Origin: an uncultured Collinsella sp.
GTDB lineage: Bacteria; Actinomycetota; Coriobacteriia; Coriobacteriales; Coriobacteriaceae
DNA: 64,000 bases
Reading direction: 5' to 3'
NCBI GenBank assembly: GCA_958352845.1
Contig: CATWQC010000002.1
Location: 62,001 to 126,000, forward strand
The position numbers and the translations under genes are program-made. The notes beneath the pieces are model-generated. The model did no database searches, had not been told where the DNA came from, and saw only the letters and a program-made list of their open reading frames with translations. Positions 59,826 through 64,000 of this stretch are shown piece by piece. Each line of letters starts with the position of its first letter. Within the stretch, counting starts at the first letter, position 1.

Positions 59826-62492
59826 ATGACACCTCTCGCAAAACGTCTCCCGCGCGAGCTGCGCCGCAATATCGGCAAGTACCTGGGCATCTTTTTGCTT
59901 ATGTGCGGGAGCATCGCTCTCACCTCGGGCTTTTTGCTCGCGGCGCATTCCATCGGTTGCCTTATCGACGAGATGCGCGATGCGTACACGATTGAGGACG
60001 GCCGCGTGACCACTTCCTTCGAGGCCACCAAAGACCAGCTCAAGGCAGCCGAGGATGCAGCCGACGACGTCGGCGGCGTCACGCTCTACAAGAATTTCTC
60101 CATCGACGCCATCATCAAAAAGACCGCCGGCGACGACGGCACCAAGCGCACGCTGCGCACCTATGCGCACCGCACCAAGGTCGATATCGCGTCCTACTGT
60201 GAGGGCAAGGAGCCCAAGACGGACGATGAGGTGGCTATCGACCGCGTTTTTGCCACCAACAACGACCTTGTCGTGGGCGATAAGGTTGAGCTTGAGGGCC
60301 GCACCTACACCATCTGCGGCATCATGACCCAGCCCGATAGCCAGGCGCTGTTCCTCAACAATTCGGACTTTACGGTGAACACCATCACCTATGGTGTGGC
60401 CGAGGTCACCGACGCCGGCTTTGCCGCGCTCGAGGATGCCGGTGGTGCACCTGCCTACACCTACTCCTTTGCCTTTACCGATCGCGACCTCCCCACCGCG
60501 GATCGCATCGATGCGGAGCAGGATATGGTCGAGGCGCTGACCGATGCCGATGCGCGCGTGGACGATCTGATCGACGCCGATTCCAACCAGGGTATTGGCT
60601 ACGCGCGCGACGACGTAGACGGCGACTCCATGATGTGGATGACGCTGCTCGACATTATCATCGTGATCATGGCGTTTGTCTTTGTGGTCCTTACCGACGC
60701 CACCATCGAGGAGGAGAGCGCCATCATCGGCACACTGCTCGCCAGCGGTTATCGCCGTCGCGAGATTGTCCTGCACTACCTGGCGCTTCCCGCCATCGTG
60801 GGCGTGGTCGCGGCGCTTTTGGGCACTGCGCTCGGCGTTGTGTTCTTTACTGAGCCCATGCGCAGCCTCTATTACGGTTCGTACAGCCTGCCGCCCTTCC
60901 AGGTGTACTGGAGCTGGGAGATCTTTGTGAAGTGCGCCGTGGTTCCCGCCGTCGCGCTCATCCTCATCACGCTGGTGGGTCTGCTTCGCAAGATGGGCAA
61001 GACGCCGTTGCAGTTCCTTCGTCACGAGGCGAGCGGCAAATCGGGCATCAAGCGCGGCCTGCAGCTGCCGGAGCGCATGGGTTTTGTTTCTCGCTTCCGC
61101 CTGCGTATCTTCCTGCGCAATCTGGGCAACTTCGCCACGCTCTTCGTGGGCATTGCGTTTGCCTCGCTGCTGCTGCTCTTTGGCCTAGCGATTCTGCCCA
61201 CGATGACGCACTATGCGGACAACTTGGAGACAAGCCTGGTCGCCGAGCACCAGTACACGCTCAAGGCGCCGCTGGAGCTCGAGGGCACTGCCGAGGAGCG
61301 CGAGCAGTGGTCGGCACTCGAGCGCTTGCAGTCGGTTGACGGCGCGCTGCTTTCTGCCGCCCAGGATGCCGATGACGAGCTTGACGACGCGGCCGATGCG
61401 GCGCATACGGCAGCCGATGCCGCGACCGCATCTCCGTCTTCCGAGAGCCTGGCCGCAGCGCAGGATGCGCTCGCAAGCGTTCAGGACAAGAAGGATGCGC
61501 TCTACGCGCGCCTCGATAACCTTGCCAATGCCCTCGGCTGCGACCGCGATGAGGCCATCGGCCTGATCGACAAGGCCTCTAAAATCGACACTGACAACGA
61601 CGATATTCACCCGGTCAACACGATCGACAACGGTGCGGCCAAGATTGCACAGGCCGAGAAATACGCTATCTACCAGCTGCAGTACGATCGCGGCGACGGA
61701 AACGGCGAGGAGACGATTTCCGTCTACGGCATTTCATCCGATTCGCGCTATTGGAAAGATCTCAACGTCAGCGACGGCCGTGTCGTCTTTGGCGGCGGTC
61801 TGCTCGATAAGTTTGGCTGGAGCGAGGGCCAGAAGGTCACGCTCAGCGACAAGTACGAGGGCGAGCATTATTCCCTTGAGTATGCGGGCAAGGATTGTGC
61901 CTGGGGCTCAAAGTCGGACATGAATATCTATATGAGTATCGAAGACTTTAACGAGCTGTTCGACAACGACGCCGCCTACTTTAACGGCTATGTGAGCGAC
62001 GAGAAGCTCGACCTCGATGCTCGCTACTTTGCCGGCGACACCACGCCCGACGACATGCGCGCCGTGGGTGACCAGTTCATCGGCATGATGAGCAGAATGA
62101 TCGGCATGATGGTTGGGCTCGCGGTATTTATCTTCCTACTGTTTATGTATCTGCTGACCAAGGCTGTTATCGACCATAGCGCCCGGTCGATCAGCTACAT
62201 GAAGGTCTTTGGTTATCGCGATGGCGAGATTTCGCATCTGTACATCCGCTCGATCACGCTGTGCGTGGTGGCATCGCTCGTGCAGAGCCTGCCGGTGATC
62301 ATCGGCTCGCTCACGGCCATCTTCCGCTCCATGTTGCTCGCCTATAACGGCAATATCGAGATTTACGTGCCCGCTTGGTCCATGGCGGCGTGCGCAGGAA
62401 TCGGCTTCGCAACCTATCTGGTCGTGGCGTTGCTGCATATGCGTTCCATCAAACGTGTGGGCCTGGCCGAGGCACTCAAAGTCCAAGAGTAG
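59826..62492 (+). CDS. FtsX-like ABC transporter permease
   Basis: The 888-residue protein has an N-terminal helix (about 20-45), an outer domain, and FtsX domains with helices around 278-400. A second block starts near 425, followed by an Ala/Asp-rich helical (coiled-coil) segment at about 500-575, a second outer domain, and the last helices at about 755-880 (MMVGLAVFIFLLFMYLLTKAVIDHSARSISYMKVFGYRDGEI). Two FtsX domains in one chain fit macrolide or peptide exporters of Gram-positive type. Its stop codon lies inside the repeat at 62490. Confidence 0.9.
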   Translation: MTPLAKRLPRELRRNIGKYLGIFLLMCGSIALTSGFLLAAHSIGCLIDEMRDAYTIEDGRVTTSFEATKDQLKAAEDAADDVGGVTLYKNFSIDAIIKKTAGDDGTKRTLRTYAHRTKVDIASYCEGKEPKTDDEVAIDRVFATNNDLVVGDKVELEGRTYTICGIMTQPDSQALFLNNSDFTVNTITYGVAEVTDAGFAALEDAGGAPAYTYSFAFTDRDLPTADRIDAEQDMVEALTDADARVDDLIDADSNQGIGYARDDVDGDSMMWMTLLDIIIVIMAFVFVVLTDATIEEESAIIGTLLASGYRRREIVLHYLALPAIVGVVAALLGTALGVVFFTEPMRSLYYGSYSLPPFQVYWSWEIFVKCAVVPAVALILITLVGLLRKMGKTPLQFLRHEASGKSGIKRGLQLPERMGFVSRFRLRIFLRNLGNFATLFVGIAFASLLLLFGLAILPTMTHYADNLETSLVAEHQYTLKAPLELEGTAEEREQWSALERLQSVDGALLSAAQDADDELDDAADAAHTAADAATASPSSESLAAAQDALASVQDKKDALYARLDNLANALGCDRDEAIGLIDKASKIDTDNDDIHPVNTIDNGAAKIAQAEKYAIYQLQYDRGDGNGEETISVYGISSDSRYWKDLNVSDGRVVFGGGLLDKFGWSEGQKVTLSDKYEGEHYSLEYAGKDCAWGSKSDMNIYMSIEDFNELFDNDAAYFNGYVSDEKLDLDARYFAGDTTPDDMRAVGDQFIGMMSRMIGMMVGLAVFIFLLFMYLLTKAVIDHSARSISYMKVFGYRDGEISHLYIRSITLCVVASLVQSLPVIIGSLTAIFRSMLLAYNGNIEIYVPAWSMAACAGIGFATYLVVALLHMRSIKRVGLAEALKVQE

Positions 62493-62518
62493 TCATTTAA
62501 GTCTGTCCCCAATGACTA
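62490..62518. repeat. Small GTCCCC-core hairpin that supplies a stop codon
   Basis: TAGTCATT and AATGACTA enclose TAAGTCTGTCCCC. The TAG of the left arm is the stop codon of the FtsX-like gene. The same arms occur at 58980-59008. Confidence 0.75.
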
Positions 62519-62528
62519 GGTGCCGCGC

Positions 62529-62559
62529 TTGACATTAACTCTGCTTTAACTGGTACCAT
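62529..62559 (+). promoter_or_regulatory. Candidate promoter TTGACA-19-TACCAT
   Basis: The -35 box is a perfect TTGACA. The -10 candidate TACCAT is weak and the spacing is long. It lies about 43 nt before the DUF362 gene. Confidence 0.4.
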
Positions 62560-62601
62560 CCCTTATGTCTGTAACGCCATATAGACCGAGGGGATATATC
62601 T

Positions 62602-63807
62602 ATGACCGCAGCCGCACCCGCCGCACCCGCCAAGGTGTACTTTACGAACCTGCGCACGCATGCTCGCGAGAGCCAGCTCGACAAGCTCAGGCGCCTCATC
62701 CGTCACGCCGGTATCGAGCAGATCGACTTCGAGAACAAGTTCGTCGCCATCAAGATTCACTTTGGCGAGCTGGGCAACCTGAGCTTTTTGCGCCCTAACT
62801 ACGCCCGCGCCGTCGCGGATGTCGTGAAGGAGCTGGGCGGCAAGCCCTTCCTCACCGACTGCAACACGCTTTATGTCGGTAGCCGCAAAAACGCGCTCGA
62901 GCACATCGACACCGCCTACCAGAACGGCTTTACCCCGTATGCCACGGGTTGCCAGATCATCATCGCCGACGGCCTCAAGGGCACCGACGAGGCGCTCGTC
63001 CCGGTCGAGGGCGGCGAGTACGTGCGCGAGGCCAAGATCGGTCAGGCACTCATGGATGCCGATATCGTGATCAGCCTCACCCACTTTAAGGGCCATGAGC
63101 AGGCCGGTTTTGGCGGCGCCATGAAGAACCTGGGCATGGGAGGCGGCAGTCGTGCCGGCAAGATGGAGCAGCATGCCGCCGGCAAGCCGAACGTCGCGAC
63201 CGAGCACTGCGTTGGCTGCCGTGCCTGCGAAAAGATCTGCGCGCACAACGCTATCTCGTTCGACGACACCCGCGAGCGCGAGCTTGCCAGCGGCGCTACT
63301 CGCACGGTGCACGTGGCTGCCATCGACCACGATCACTGCGTGGGCTGCGGACGCTGCATTGCGGCATGCAACCAGGACGCCATCAAGCCCGGCTATGAGG
63401 CCGCGGCCGACGTGCTCAACTGTAAGATCGCCGAGTACACCAAGGCCGTTGTCCAGGATCGTCCCAGTTTCCACATTTCGCTGGCTATGGATATCAGCCC
63501 CAACTGCGATTGCCATCCCGAAAACGACACACCTATCGTCAACGATATCGGCATGTTCGCGAGCTTCGACCCGGTCGCCATCGACCAGGCCTGCGCCGAT
63601 GCCGTCATGGCATCCGAGCCGCTGCCCAACACCGAGCTCACCGATAGCGCCGCCAAGATGGAGCATAACCACGAGCATCTGGAGGGCAAGCAGGCCAAGG
63701 ACCCCTTCTGCATCACGCACCCCGACACCGACTGGCGCGTGTGCATCGCGCACGCCGAGAAGATCGGCCTGGGCACGAGCAAGTACGAGCTCATCGAGGT
63801 CAAGTAG
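62602..63807 (+). CDS. DUF362 / ferredoxin-domain protein
   Basis: The 401-residue protein has an N-terminal DUF362 part (AIKIHFGELGNLSFLRPNYARAVADVVKELGGKPFLTDCNTLY, ISLTHFKGHEQAGFGGAMKNLGMGGGSRAGKMEQH). It then has two [4Fe-4S] motifs: HCVGCRACEKICAHNA and HCVGCGRCIAACNQDA. DUF362 returns at the end (DISPNCDCHPENDTPIVNDIGMFASFDPVAID). Function is not firmly known; a redox or Fe-S-related task is likely in this anaerobe. ATG 62602 with GAGGGGA upstream is used. A terminator follows. Confidence 0.9.
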   Translation: MTAAAPAAPAKVYFTNLRTHARESQLDKLRRLIRHAGIEQIDFENKFVAIKIHFGELGNLSFLRPNYARAVADVVKELGGKPFLTDCNTLYVGSRKNALEHIDTAYQNGFTPYATGCQIIIADGLKGTDEALVPVEGGEYVREAKIGQALMDADIVISLTHFKGHEQAGFGGAMKNLGMGGGSRAGKMEQHAAGKPNVATEHCVGCRACEKICAHNAISFDDTRERELASGATRTVHVAAIDHDHCVGCGRCIAACNQDAIKPGYEAAADVLNCKIAEYTKAVVQDRPSFHISLAMDISPNCDCHPENDTPIVNDIGMFASFDPVAIDQACADAVMASEPLPNTELTDSAAKMEHNHEHLEGKQAKDPFCITHPDTDWRVCIAHAEKIGLGTSKYELIEVK

Positions 63808-63854
63808 CGTCGTCCTATTGGATAAAGAACGCGATTTTGTTGCGTAACTCAATC

Positions 63855-63893
63855 AAAAACCGCCTGTGAGCACGGTGCTCGCAGGCGGTTTTT
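63855..63893 (+). terminator. Rho-independent terminator
   Basis: AAAAACCGCCTG-GAGC and GCTC-CAGGCGGTTTTT form a long stem around a GGT loop, ending in a T-tract. The last 107 nt of the window show no supported gene; TTTTTTGACA near 63937 may belong to the promoter of a gene beyond the window. Confidence 0.92.
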
Positions 63894-64000
63894 CGGAAGT
63901 ATGCGGCAAATTCTGAGACTGCTGAGCACACGACGTTTTTTGACAACAAAACCCCTGATAAATTGTTGGTAAAACTGCGGTCTGGTTGGCAGTTCCGGAT

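Overview
The window is high-GC (about 60 percent or more), densely coded bacterial DNA that looks like a chromosome segment of a gut Coriobacteriia, most likely Collinsella or a close relative. This placement is an inference from gene content: a LuxR regulator fused to a 12-helix MFS-like domain, a class B sortase, an Ech-type hydrogenase, NfnAB, Old Yellow Enzyme-type enoate reductase, DUF362 ferredoxin and fused ECF ATPases. I could not run a taxonomic search.

Layout. 1-6.4 kb: the end of an ABC exporter, a membrane-anchored unknown, and carA-carB behind a candidate PyrR-binding hairpin. 6.4-14 kb: purine genes purE, purF, purM and purN, interleaved with a class B sortase, a MoaE-like protein and a CmpB-type membrane protein. 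14-20.6 kb: an orphan PTS EIIA, a PrsA-like foldase, a YqeY protein, a complete glutamine/polar amino-acid ABC transporter and a cytidylate-kinase-like protein. 20.6-26.1 kb: the LuxR-MFS regulator and two paralogous wall-anchored surface proteins. 26.5-34.3 kb, minus strand: nfnB-nfnA, pth, a Vsr-like nuclease gene bracketed by two inverted-repeat elements, prs and glmU. 34.5-37.6 kb: an ECF transporter (T, fused A-A, S). 38-43.2 kb: xth, a sirtuin, a folP-folK fusion, a BirA-like protein and coaX. 43.4-46.9 kb: initiator tRNA-Met, a palindrome array, an enoate-reductase-like flavoenzyme and a lone helix-turn-helix protein. 47.1-52.7 kb: a six-function Ech [NiFe]-hydrogenase operon carried on five genes, because the A and B subunits are fused. 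53.5-62.5 kb: a two-component system, divergent from an ABC-2 exporter, then a LolD/FtsX-type ABC pair. 62.6-63.8 kb: a DUF362 ferredoxin protein.

How the genes fit together. carAB, purEFMN, prs and folPK supply carbamoyl phosphate, PRPP, purines and folate. Ech, NfnAB, the flavoenzyme and the DUF362 protein form a set for ferredoxin/NAD(P)H balancing in an anaerobe. The sortase and surface proteins act at the cell wall.

The most unusual content lies between the genes. Several unrelated families of long inverted-repeat elements occur here. (1) Two arrays (26.2 and 43.6-43.9 kb) are built from a strict 55-nt palindromic unit at an 80-81-nt period. (2) Two islands (37.6-38.1 and 52.8-53.5 kb) are assembled from the same ordered modules (A, M, B), with all three A modules exactly 154 nt long. 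(3) Two 203/204-nt elements with about 27-bp terminal repeats flank the nuclease gene. (4) Two large hairpins near 6.4 and 6.7 kb share a loop core but have different arms. (5) Many short hairpins share a GGGAC-type core with exchangeable arms, several touching stop codons. Conserved cores with differing but always self-complementary arms suggest that secondary structure is under selection or is a product of how the elements move.
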